64,000 bases of DNA, from the NCBI GenBank assembly GCA_017470605.1, contig JAFUYH010000024.1, positions 1-64,000 on the forward strand, written 5' to 3'. The notes under the pieces were generated by a model. The model was given only the letters and a program-made list of their open reading frames with translations, was not told the DNA's origin and made no database searches. This document shows, one piece after another, positions 9,985 through 17,374 of the stretch (position 1 is its first letter; the number at the start of each line of letters is the position of its first letter). The stretch is from Treponema sp. GTDB lineage: Bacteria; Spirochaetota; Spirochaetia; Treponematales; Treponemataceae. Both the position numbers and the translations under genes were made by a program.

Positions 9985-11115
9985 ATGATACCCAGAAAAT
10001 TAAAAGTTCTTTTTATTGCAATTACACTATTCTTTTCTACTGCTTCCCTGTTTGCGGTAGAAGAATATGTAAGCAAGATTTATAAAAATATAGATTTAAT
10101 CTTTGTTGCTAAATCTGGAACAGATTTGAATAAGATTCTGTCTGAAAATATACAGGATAGATATTATTACCTTATAGAAAACTATACGGAAAAGAAAATC
10201 CGCCGTCTGATTATTAATAATGATTATGATTTTGCTATGGAAGCGATTGTAATTGTTATTGAAAATAATCTTGATAACGAGCAGGCTGTTGAAATGTATG
10301 CAGTTATTTCTGAAGCCTATGAAGCCCAGCAGGCTTATGAAGCGCAGGAAGAATTAAAACGTCAGCAGGAACTTGCCCGCATAGAGGCAGAAAAAGAAAA
10401 GAAGCGTGCTTCTGTTGATAAAGAATATATTGCTGCATCTAAGAGTCAGGGTGGTTCAGTTTATGTTGCCGGAAAAGAAACAAAACTGACCAGTTATCAC
10501 TGGAAGGCCATGCTGGCTCTTGGAGATATTTCATTTATGGCAGATTCGGCTGCTGGCTTAAAGAACTTTCATTATGGAAATGCCCTCGATATCAGATATG
10601 AATATATAATGCCAAAAATAATCATTGGTGCAGACTTGCTTGCATCATGGAACTATCTTCCTTTTACTGATGAAGATAATAAAGATTATGTTTCAATGTT
10701 TGGAGATATTGAAGCATTTCCGAAAGTTGCTCTGCCGGTTGCAAAAAATGTATTCTTACGGGCTGGTTTTGCAGGACTTATTGCTGGAAAAGCAGATGAT
10801 GCAAGCGATAATGTTCAATTAAAGGTGCTGGATACCTTGTATAGTCCTGCAATTGGTATTAAAATAGAAAAATTAAAAATTGGTTCATCTGAACTTGATT
10901 TTGGAATTGACTGGTATTTAGGTTCTCTATATACAAGTAATTTGAATTTTGCAATGGGTGGTTACTTAAATATGGCACTGCCTTATGCAGAATTGGAGAA
11001 AGTTAAACTTACATTTAATCTTGGGCTAAGGGATAAATTGTTCTTAAAATCTTCTGGTATAGAGAATAGAGCAAATGTAGTCCTGTCAATTGGAGTCGAA
11101 AATGTTAGTAAATAA
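9985..11115 (+). CDS. Exported coiled-coil / barrel-like protein, unknown function
   Basis: A 376-aa protein with a clear signal peptide (cleavage near SLFAVEE). Residues 110-150 are rich in A, Q, E and K with YEAQ repeats, predicting a short coiled coil. Residues ~165-376 alternate hydrophobic and polar residues with many G, Y and N, as in an outer-membrane beta-barrel. AGGAGG overlaps the stop codon of the preceding giant gene and sits ideally for ATG 9985, implying coupled translation. It overlaps the following HD-domain gene by 14 bases. A three-protein envelope-spanning assembly (Ig-repeat, barrel, membrane HD protein) is plausible, but no known family name is certain. Confidence 0.75.
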   Translation: MIPRKLKVLFIAITLFFSTASLFAVEEYVSKIYKNIDLIFVAKSGTDLNKILSENIQDRYYYLIENYTEKKIRRLIINNDYDFAMEAIVIVIENNLDNEQAVEMYAVISEAYEAQQAYEAQEELKRQQELARIEAEKEKKRASVDKEYIAASKSQGGSVYVAGKETKLTSYHWKAMLALGDISFMADSAAGLKNFHYGNALDIRYEYIMPKIIIGADLLASWNYLPFTDEDNKDYVSMFGDIEAFPKVALPVAKNVFLRAGFAGLIAGKADDASDNVQLKVLDTLYSPAIGIKIEKLKIGSSELDFGIDWYLGSLYTSNLNFAMGGYLNMALPYAELEKVKLTFNLGLRDKLFLKSSGIENRANVVLSIGVENVSK

Positions 11116-12559
11116 GTTTAGGAAAGTCTTTTTAGTTTTACTCATCACCCTGTTTTCTGTGCAGGTTTTTGCTGCAACAACAGACCTTGCGGTTCGTTTT
11201 CTTGATAAGGCAGAAGAAGCCTTTGAAGAAGATAATATAGAAGACGCTTACAAATATGTAAATCAGGCACTGGCCGTTGCAAAAGATGAGACATCTCAGG
11301 CAAATGTACTTTTCTTTGCGCAGACTGTTTATACACAGAAACTCCAGAGGCTTCAGGAACATTATGATGAAATGGCTCTTATTGATATTCAGATGAATAT
11401 TGAAAAGTACCCTGGAATAGAAAATACAAAAATCAAAAAACTGGTTAAGCAGATAGAGCAGGATCAGGTTTCTAAAGAAAAGGCTGCAGAAAAAGCTGAT
11501 AAAGAGCAGCAGAGAAAGGTTGAACAGGAACGTTTTGAAGCCCAGCAGGATGCTATGGAGGCCCAGTCTCAGGCTATGAAGCAGCAGGCTGATGCAATCA
11601 AAGAGCAGGCCGAAGTTGCAAAACAGAGTCAGCAGGAACTTAAAAATGCCCTTGATTCAAACTTTAAGGAAATTGGTAATGCCTTTACTGAATCTGCAAA
11701 AGAAACAAAACGTTCTACCAGGGTTATTGCCTTTGCAGTAATTGGAATTGCCTTCATCATCTTTATTGTAGTTCTTTTGATTGTTGTAATTGTACGCAAG
11801 GGCTTTAAGCAGCAGCAGGTTCAGCAGGAACAGTATGTTCAGGCATTCAAGATGCTTGCCGCAAATCAGAATCAGACAAACCGTATCATGCTTGGCGGCA
11901 TTACAGACTTGTATGGAACTAACCCGCAGATGAGGCTTGCCGGTGCTTCTACATGGGCTCCTGCCATGGCACTTCCAGATATTGAGATTTCTGAAACTGA
12001 TGAAGAAGAAATCAAGCAGCTGGCAGTAAAATGTGAAGAAATCGGTACTCAGATTGATTCTGCAACAGGACGCAAAAATAACTCTAAAAATGTCAGTGAA
12101 CTTGTATATAAACTTTCAATGCAGCTGGGACTTCCACAGGGAATGTCTATGTTAAATTTCTGTGCCGCAATGATATATGATGCAGGCTTCCTTGATATTG
12201 ACCCGGATTTGCTTACTGCCCAGAATCTTTCAGAAGAAGAGCGTGAAGCACTTAAGAATCACGTAAACCTTTCTGAAAAACATCTGGATTTTGTTCCAAA
12301 AAAATACTGGAGTGTATTTGAAGATGCTGCAATGAAGCATCATGAAAATATGGATGGAAGCGGTTATCCAAACGGACTAAAAGGAGATGAAATCCCTCAG
12401 GTTGCCCGCCTTATTCGTGTTGCAGAAACTTATGTTTCTCTTTCAAGTAAGAGAGCCTTCCGCGATGCAATGGATAAGGAAACCGCCGTTCAGAAACTTC
12501 GCGAACAGCCGGAATTCTACGACCAGGAAGTTGTAGATGCCCTTGATAAGATAGTTTAA
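11102..12559 (+). CDS. Membrane protein with degenerate HD-GYP-like domain
   Basis: About 485 aa. ATG 11102 is chosen because GGAG (11092-11095) lies 6 bases ahead. Domain order: signal peptide (to about residue 25), helical TPR-like/coiled-coil segment with Q/E/A-rich stretch (~90-195), one transmembrane helix (~206-230), then a cytoplasmic C-terminal HD-family domain (~320-485). The HD-GYP signature is partly kept (HHENMDGSGYP.GL.G..IP near 420). The metal-binding HD dyad reads YDAG instead of HDIG, and the later VADVYDA-like stretch reads VAETYVS. Family members hydrolyse cyclic-di-GMP; loss of these ligands suggests a binding or scaffold role instead. Its position implies it relays signals between cytoplasm and the two exported proteins encoded upstream. 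Confidence 0.75.
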   Translation: MLVNKFRKVFLVLLITLFSVQVFAATTDLAVRFLDKAEEAFEEDNIEDAYKYVNQALAVAKDETSQANVLFFAQTVYTQKLQRLQEHYDEMALIDIQMNIEKYPGIENTKIKKLVKQIEQDQVSKEKAAEKADKEQQRKVEQERFEAQQDAMEAQSQAMKQQADAIKEQAEVAKQSQQELKNALDSNFKEIGNAFTESAKETKRSTRVIAFAVIGIAFIIFIVVLLIVVIVRKGFKQQQVQQEQYVQAFKMLAANQNQTNRIMLGGITDLYGTNPQMRLAGASTWAPAMALPDIEISETDEEEIKQLAVKCEEIGTQIDSATGRKNNSKNVSELVYKLSMQLGLPQGMSMLNFCAAMIYDAGFLDIDPDLLTAQNLSEEEREALKNHVNLSEKHLDFVPKKYWSVFEDAAMKHHENMDGSGYPNGLKGDEIPQVARLIRVAETYVSLSSKRAFRDAMDKETAVQKLREQPEFYDQEVVDALDKIV

Positions 12560-12619
12560 TATAAAAGGCCGCTGTTTTTTTCAGTACATTTTTATACGAT
12601 ATTTGCCGATAATGAGAGC

Positions 12620-15001
12620 ATGAAAAAATCTATTTTTGTGCTCTCGTTCTTTTTAACAGCATTTTCTCTTTTTGCTCAGGAAGTAAAGCCCCTTTATCAG
12701 CTGCCTTCAAAAGTGAGCCCTGCCGCTTCAGATGCAGAGGTAGATTCAGATATTTTTCTTGTTGGTTCGGATTCAGGACTTTTTAAGGTAACAAGCCAGA
12801 ATACAGCATTTCCCCTTTGGACAGAAGGCCGGGTTGACCAGCTTTTGCAGATTCGTGTTCCTGTTGCAGATGATGTTGATGCCGATGGTGTTTACAAGAC
12901 CTGCTGGCTCATGCGCACTTCATGCGGAGTCTTCTTTACTTCAGATTTAAAGAATTTTGAAGAACGTGATAACGGTCTGCCCTTTCTTACAATCAAAAAA
13001 TATGAAAATAAAACTTCCAGACTTGAAAAACAGATTCAGGAATTAAAAGATATTTGTGTAAATCCGCTGAATAATATGGAACTTGTAACGGCAACAAAAG
13101 ATAACGTTTATTATTCAGAAAACTGCGGACTTTCCTGGAAAAACATAGGTTCTACAAGCCGTAATACGCCTGGCGTAAAAGCCTGTGCCGTTGCAACCAT
13201 AGAAGGGGAAACTGTTGTTTTTATGGCGCATCCAATTTTCGGTTTTTCCTATATCTTCCCAAAAAGGGAAAAGGCAGGCTGGAATGATGTAGATGCGGGC
13301 TTTGAAAAAATGCCATCCCTTACATCACCAGATGAAATTTCTGATATTCTTCCTGTTGTGCGCACAAATGCAGACGGTTCTGTTTATACGGAAATTTACG
13401 TTTCGCAAACCTATATGCCCCGAATCTATAAATTTAACTGGCAGGAAAAGAAGGGAGAACTGATTTATGCAGGTTCAGAACCAACTGATGTTATAGACGG
13501 CCTTACTACAATAGATAATGTCCTTGTTTATTCAAAACTTGAAGGTTTTGGTTCTCTGGATTTAGATTCCCTGCAAAGTCCGGGAAGCCCTACCCAGGAG
13601 CATAACTGGCACGAAGCCTTTGCGGCGGTTCCTGGAATGATAAATACTGCATGGATTTCTCAGGCCCGCAGCGGTTTTGCCCACGGCCTTCTTCTGAACG
13701 AATTGTGGATGCTCTATCCTGGCACTGTGAACACGCCTTATGCAGAAAAGGCAAACGGACGAAAAAGCATTTATGCTTCGGCTTATCAGTGTTCTTTCCC
13801 GGAAGGTGTTGCAAAATTCAAAAAGGTTATAAAAGACCGCAATCTGAACAGTATTGTTGTAGACATGAAGGATGATTACGGACTTCTGCGTTATGACAGC
13901 CATGACCCTTTTATTCTGGAAAAGGCGACAACTTCAAGTTTTGCAGTAAAAAATCTGGATGAATTCATAGACGGCTTTAAAAAAGAAAATATTTATCTTA
14001 TTGCCCGAATCGTAACATTTAAGGACCGTTCTCTGGCCCGCTATGACGGCGGAAAATACGCAATCTGGGATTCGAAATATAACAAGCCCTGGGTCGGCAT
14101 AAAAGGTTACGAAGATAAACTTGATGAAGAAGGAAATTCACTGGGTAAGGAAACAGCTTACTATGATGAAAACTGGGTAGACCCTTATTCAGAAGAAGTC
14201 TGGGAATATAACGTTGCCATTGCACGCGAACTTATTGAACGCGGTTTTGATGAAATTCAGTTTGACTATATCCGTTTCCCTACAGACGGTCTGAACCTTT
14301 ACAATGCAAAGTACCGCTGGCAGGATAAGGGCATGGATAAGGAATCGGCCTTGATTTCCTTCCTCTCTTATGCGCGGGCAAATATTGACGCTCCGATTGG
14401 AATAGACATTTACGGTGCAAACGGCTGGTACCGCAGTGGAACCAGAACTGGGCAGGATGCAGAAATGCTTGCAGAATACGTTGATGTAATCGGGCCTATG
14501 TTCTATCCGAGTCATTTTGAGCAGACTTTCTTGAATTATGCTCCGGTTGCAGACCGCACTTACCGCATTTACTATTACGGCTCATTCAGAAATACAGTTC
14601 TCTGCCGTAACAGGGCAATAATCCGCCCGTGGGTTCAGTCTTTCTATCTGAATGTAAGCTACGACCGCCTTTACTATGATTCTGACTATATCCGAAAGCA
14701 GTTTTTTGGAGTGCGTGATGCCATTGACCGCGGCTATATGTGCTGGAACAACGTGGGGAATTACGAGGTGACTCCGCCAGACATTTCGCCTACAGACACA
14801 TTTATCGGCACGGCCGCAGAAGCAAGCCCTGAATTCCGCAAGCCTGCCATCGGAGACGCTATGAAGCCTTTGAGTATGCCAGGCGATGCTGACCTTACAA
14901 TTTTGGACAGTATTCTGAATCCTACAATTGAGCCGGACGAACCTGAGTCGCAGACCCGCGGCCAGTCCCGCTTTCTGCCTTTCTTAAAGGTACAGCCATG
15001 A
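12620..15001 (+). CDS. Exported DUF4015 glycoside-hydrolase-like protein
   Basis: A 793-aa protein with a signal peptide ending at FSLFAQE. The N-terminal part (~40-340) contains a BNR/Asp-box motif (SENCGLSWKNIG), consistent with a beta-propeller-like fold. Residues ~380-740 match DUF4015, a predicted TIM-barrel glycosyl hydrolase: SIYAS start, VVDMKDDYG, then FDEIQFDYIRFPTDG near 547, whose acidic residues are candidate catalytic groups. The substrate is unknown; cell-wall or surface glycan is a guess from location. The stop codon overlaps the mnmE start (ATGA), so they are co-transcribed. No Shine-Dalgarno is evident; a GATAAT hexamer sits 6 bases before the ATG, so the mRNA may be leaderless. 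Confidence 0.82.
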   Translation: MKKSIFVLSFFLTAFSLFAQEVKPLYQLPSKVSPAASDAEVDSDIFLVGSDSGLFKVTSQNTAFPLWTEGRVDQLLQIRVPVADDVDADGVYKTCWLMRTSCGVFFTSDLKNFEERDNGLPFLTIKKYENKTSRLEKQIQELKDICVNPLNNMELVTATKDNVYYSENCGLSWKNIGSTSRNTPGVKACAVATIEGETVVFMAHPIFGFSYIFPKREKAGWNDVDAGFEKMPSLTSPDEISDILPVVRTNADGSVYTEIYVSQTYMPRIYKFNWQEKKGELIYAGSEPTDVIDGLTTIDNVLVYSKLEGFGSLDLDSLQSPGSPTQEHNWHEAFAAVPGMINTAWISQARSGFAHGLLLNELWMLYPGTVNTPYAEKANGRKSIYASAYQCSFPEGVAKFKKVIKDRNLNSIVVDMKDDYGLLRYDSHDPFILEKATTSSFAVKNLDEFIDGFKKENIYLIARIVTFKDRSLARYDGGKYAIWDSKYNKPWVGIKGYEDKLDEEGNSLGKETAYYDENWVDPYSEEVWEYNVAIARELIERGFDEIQFDYIRFPTDGLNLYNAKYRWQDKGMDKESALISFLSYARANIDAPIGIDIYGANGWYRSGTRTGQDAEMLAEYVDVIGPMFYPSHFEQTFLNYAPVADRTYRIYYYGSFRNTVLCRNRAIIRPWVQSFYLNVSYDRLYYDSDYIRKQFFGVRDAIDRGYMCWNNVGNYEVTPPDISPTDTFIGTAAEASPEFRKPAIGDAMKPLSMPGDADLTILDSILNPTIEPDEPESQTRGQSRFLPFLKVQP

Positions 15002-16494
15002 CGCCCAATCAGTATACCCCGGAAGAGCCAATTTCTTCGATTGCAACCGCTCTGGCTCCAGCCGCACTGGGAATTGTTCGCGCCAGCGGCAAAAACTGCA
15101 TTGAACTTGTAAGTAAGATTTTTTCCCGCCCTAAGGCATTGCTTGAAGCAGCCGGCAACACGCTGGTTTATGGGTGGATTGTAGATCACCGCCTCGGAGA
15201 ATGCGCAGTTTCGCTTGCCGAAACTGCGGGCGCAGGTCGCGCTGACTCTGGCGCAGTCGGGAAGCAAACTACCTGCGCCGTGGACGAAGTAATGCTTGCC
15301 GTCTACCGCGCACCAAAATCTTTTACCGGCGAAGATATGGTCGAAATCTTTTGCCATGGTGGACCTGCTGTTGTAACCGCTATTCAAAATCTTATGCTGC
15401 GTTCCGGTTTCCGTCAGGCAAACCGGGGTGAATATACATTCCGTGCCTTTATAAACGGCAAAACCGACCTTACAAAGGCAGAAGCAGTAAAAGAAATCAT
15501 AGATTCCCACACCGATGTTTCCCGCTCTCATGCCGCTGGCCGTCTGGCTGGAAATCTTTTTACAGAAATTGACTCAATCAAAAAACTGATTATAGATACC
15601 CTTGCCGCAATAGAAGTGGAAATTGAATATCCAGAGGATGAAGAAACTATTGCAGATTCCTTTGACCGCTCAGATATTGAACTTGCCATAAGCCGCCTGC
15701 AGACTCTCTGCGATTCCTGGAAAGGGGAAAAACTCTACCAGGATGGCGCGCGTGTAGTTTTGGCGGGCCGCACAAATGCGGGCAAATCCTCTTTGTTCAA
15801 CGCCATTTTGAAGGAAGAGCGCGCCATAGTAAGCGACATTGAAGGAACTACCCGCGACTGGCTGGAAAGCTGGGCCAGCATAAACGGTATTCCAGTCCGC
15901 CTTTTTGACACCGCAGGCCTCCGCAAAACCGAGGACGTAATTGAAGCCCAGGGTGTCGAGCTTTCCAAAAATCTTGCCCAGGATGCCGATGTGGTTCTCT
16001 ACCTTGTTGATGGCACCTCTGGTATGAATGATGAAGACAAGGCCTTTGTAGAAAATTGCCGTGAACCGGTTATTGTGGTCTTTACTAAGAGTGATAAGAA
16101 GGATTCCCCGGTCAAGCCGGGGAATGACAACCAGCCAGATGTGTCATTGTCCGGCTTGACCGGACAATCTATCCCAGCCTGCCGCATCAGTTCCAAAATC
16201 GGCGCTGGTCTTTCCGAACTTTTTGCCCAGATTACAAAAATCCTCACAGCGGGCATTACAACTTCTACCGAACGTCAGCAGGCCGGTCTGGGCTCTGCCC
16301 GCCAGAAAGAAGCCGTTGCCAACGCCCTGGAATGTGTTCGTCACGCCCTTATTTCTGCCGACGACAACTACACTCTGGATGCGGTTGTTCAGGATTTGGA
16401 AGACGCCCTTGACTTCCTTGGCGAAGTTACCGGCGACGTCACCCCAGATGACGTACTGGGCAGCATCTTTGCGAACTTCTGCGTGGGAAAATAA
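14998..16494 (+). CDS. mnmE: tRNA uridine-5-carboxymethylaminomethyl modification GTPase
   Basis: This 498-aa MnmE/TrmE works with MnmG to modify U34 of certain tRNAs in a GTP-dependent reaction. The N-terminal tetrahydrofolate-binding domain begins SSIATALAP. The G domain has G1 GRTNAGKSS, G2 GTTRD, G3 DTAG and G4 TKSD (N to T at the first G4 position). The C-terminus is the expected FCVGK with the essential cysteine. The protein is about 40 aa longer than usual. The excess maps to two in-frame palindromic insertions, near residues 68-95 and directly after G4 (~368-390). ATGA overlap with the upstream DUF4015 gene sets the start. Confidence 0.95.
   Translation: MTPNQYTPEEPISSIATALAPAALGIVRASGKNCIELVSKIFSRPKALLEAAGNTLVYGWIVDHRLGECAVSLAETAGAGRADSGAVGKQTTCAVDEVMLAVYRAPKSFTGEDMVEIFCHGGPAVVTAIQNLMLRSGFRQANRGEYTFRAFINGKTDLTKAEAVKEIIDSHTDVSRSHAAGRLAGNLFTEIDSIKKLIIDTLAAIEVEIEYPEDEETIADSFDRSDIELAISRLQTLCDSWKGEKLYQDGARVVLAGRTNAGKSSLFNAILKEERAIVSDIEGTTRDWLESWASINGIPVRLFDTAGLRKTEDVIEAQGVELSKNLAQDADVVLYLVDGTSGMNDEDKAFVENCREPVIVVFTKSDKKDSPVKPGNDNQPDVSLSGLTGQSIPACRISSKIGAGLSELFAQITKILTAGITTSTERQQAGLGSARQKEAVANALECVRHALISADDNYTLDAVVQDLEDALDFLGEVTGDVTPDDVLGSIFANFCVGK
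15203..15280. repeat. Palindromic in-frame insertion in mnmE N-terminal domain
   Basis: Two nested or adjacent palindromes lie here: cgcagtttcg/cgaaactgcg (15204-15213 and 15219-15228) and gcgcaggt/acctgcgc (15230-15237 and 15271-15278). Together they encode roughly 25 residues rich in A, G and T between the expected GWIVD and DEVML segments of MnmE, which are normally close together in the family. The reading frame is kept. Confidence 0.6.
16103..16168. repeat. Inverted pair of REP-like units inside mnmE
   Basis: Unit one is attccccgg-tcaag-ccggggaat (16103-16125). Unit two is attgtccgg-cttga-ccggacaat (16146-16168), in opposite orientation as its loop is the reverse complement. The pair resembles a BIME-type arrangement and encodes about 22 extra residues (SPVKPGND and VSLSGLTGQS segments) after the G4 motif of MnmE. 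The frame is preserved. Confidence 0.8.
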
Positions 16495-16582
16495 AAAAAC
16501 ATCTTAATATTTGAGCTGGCGTTGTATCAAGTTACATTACGGGAACGCAGGAGCCTTTCTTGTTTGTCAAGTTTTTTTATTC

Positions 16583-16834
16583 TTAACTTTTCTTAACTTT
16601 CACACTGTTTTCGTAAAGATATTCAGGAGAAACATCTATTTCATCAGTCCACATTACAGTATGATGGTCTGCTTTTGCTTTCATGAAAAGATTGATATCT
16701 TGAAGAGGCTTTGCATAATCATCATCAAATAGGTATTTTTTACAATCAAAAACACGCTTTTTTCCTCTTGCAAAAGTAAGGAGAAGTGTAAAATCTTCTT
16801 TTGGTTCAACATCCAAAACGACCCATTTAAACAT
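16583..16834 (-). CDS. DUF2442 family protein
   Basis: About 83 aa. ATG 16834 is chosen because AGGAG (16841-16845) lies 6 bases upstream; an in-frame TTG at 16840 abuts that site. The sequence (VVLDVEP...LLLTFARGKKRVFD...VMWTDEIDVSPEYLYENS) matches DUF2442, a small alpha-beta protein. It follows the DUF4160 gene closely on the same strand. DUF4160-DUF2442 gene pairs have been listed as putative toxin-antitoxin modules, with activity poorly characterised. Cytoplasmic; no catalytic residues stand out. Confidence 0.82.
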   Translation of the reverse strand: MFKWVVLDVEPKEDFTLLLTFARGKKRVFDCKKYLFDDDYAKPLQDINLFMKAKADHHTVMWTDEIDVSPEYLYENSVKVKKS

Positions 16835-16843
16835 AGTCAACTC

Positions 16844-17101
16844 CTATTTAAGCGGTTCAATTTGAATTACTCTACTTTCTTTACAGAGTAAATCCCAACA
16901 ATTAAATAATTCTTTTTTGTGAATAATAGCCCATGCCTCAACTATTTTCTTTTTATCTTTTGGAAACTTTCCTTTTGTTTTTACTGTATTTATATCTACA
17001 ATACAATCATAACCATTAAACAAAGCATGAAAATGTGGGGGATTATGATCTTTTTTGTACATATATATTGTTATACCAAAGAAACTGCTTATACTTGGCA
17101 T
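16844..17101 (-). CDS. DUF4160 family protein, putative toxin-antitoxin partner
   Basis: About 85 aa beginning MPSISSFFGI, the usual start of DUF4160 proteins, with the conserved KDHNPPHFHA motif. The start at 17101 has GGAGG 10 bases upstream; the in-frame ATG at 17108-17110 is only one base from that site. It is first in a two-gene unit with DUF2442. A copy of the 38-bp promoter-like motif (17153-17190) lies about 50 bases upstream and is probably its promoter. Confidence 0.82.
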   Translation of the reverse strand: MPSISSFFGITIYMYKKDHNPPHFHALFNGYDCIVDINTVKTKGKFPKDKKKIVEAWAIIHKKELFNCWDLLCKESRVIQIEPLK

Positions 17102-17152
17102 TTCTTCCATACCTCCATTATAAATCAATAAATTTGTTTTGAAAACTCTCTA

Positions 17153-17190
17153 TATATATAATTGCCGCAAAATATCATTTTCACCAAAAA
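17153..17190 (-). promoter_or_regulatory. 38-bp conserved promoter-like motif, copy A
   Basis: Plus-strand sequence: TATATATAAT, then tgcc, 8 variable bases, then TCATTTTCACCAAAAA. The same architecture and exact length recur at 39788-39825 and 62487-62524. Read on the minus strand it ends in an ATTATATATA box about 50 bases before the DUF4160 start. On the plus strand it contains a perfect TATAAT that could instead serve glmS. Confidence 0.65.
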
Positions 17191-17258
17191 GTAGAAAAAA
17201 AAAGGTGGATATGATATATTTAATATTATTTATGGAGGTTGAAAGCTATAAAAAAGCC

Positions 17259-17371
17259 AAAAAGTTTTCTGATGAAAACTTTTTTTTAACGCTTTTTGCT
17301 ATAAGAGGAGGTGGTAGAAACCTAAAAAACTTTTCTGATGAAAAGTTTTTCTTAACGGTTTCTTCGATAAG
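17259..17371 (+). promoter_or_regulatory. Tandem duplicated hairpins in the glmS leader
   Basis: Two 47-nt copies, 17259-17305 and 17325-17371, begin 66 bp apart. Each has an arm, a tgat loop and the reverse arm, then TTAACG followed by a GATAAG or TATAAG box. Copy 1 pairs aaaagttttc with gaaaactttt; copy 2 pairs aaaacttttc with gaaaagtttt, so one stem base pair is flipped G-C to C-G while pairing is kept. The second copy ends 3 bases before the glmS ATG and no Shine-Dalgarno is evident there, so the structure may control initiation. It does not look like the glmS ribozyme. Confidence 0.55.
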
Positions 17372-17374
17372 ATT

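Noticed and set aside
13562..15531. Minus-strand open frames opposite the DUF4015 and mnmE genes
   Set aside because: They are antisense shadows of well-supported genes with no ribosome sites or recognisable domains.
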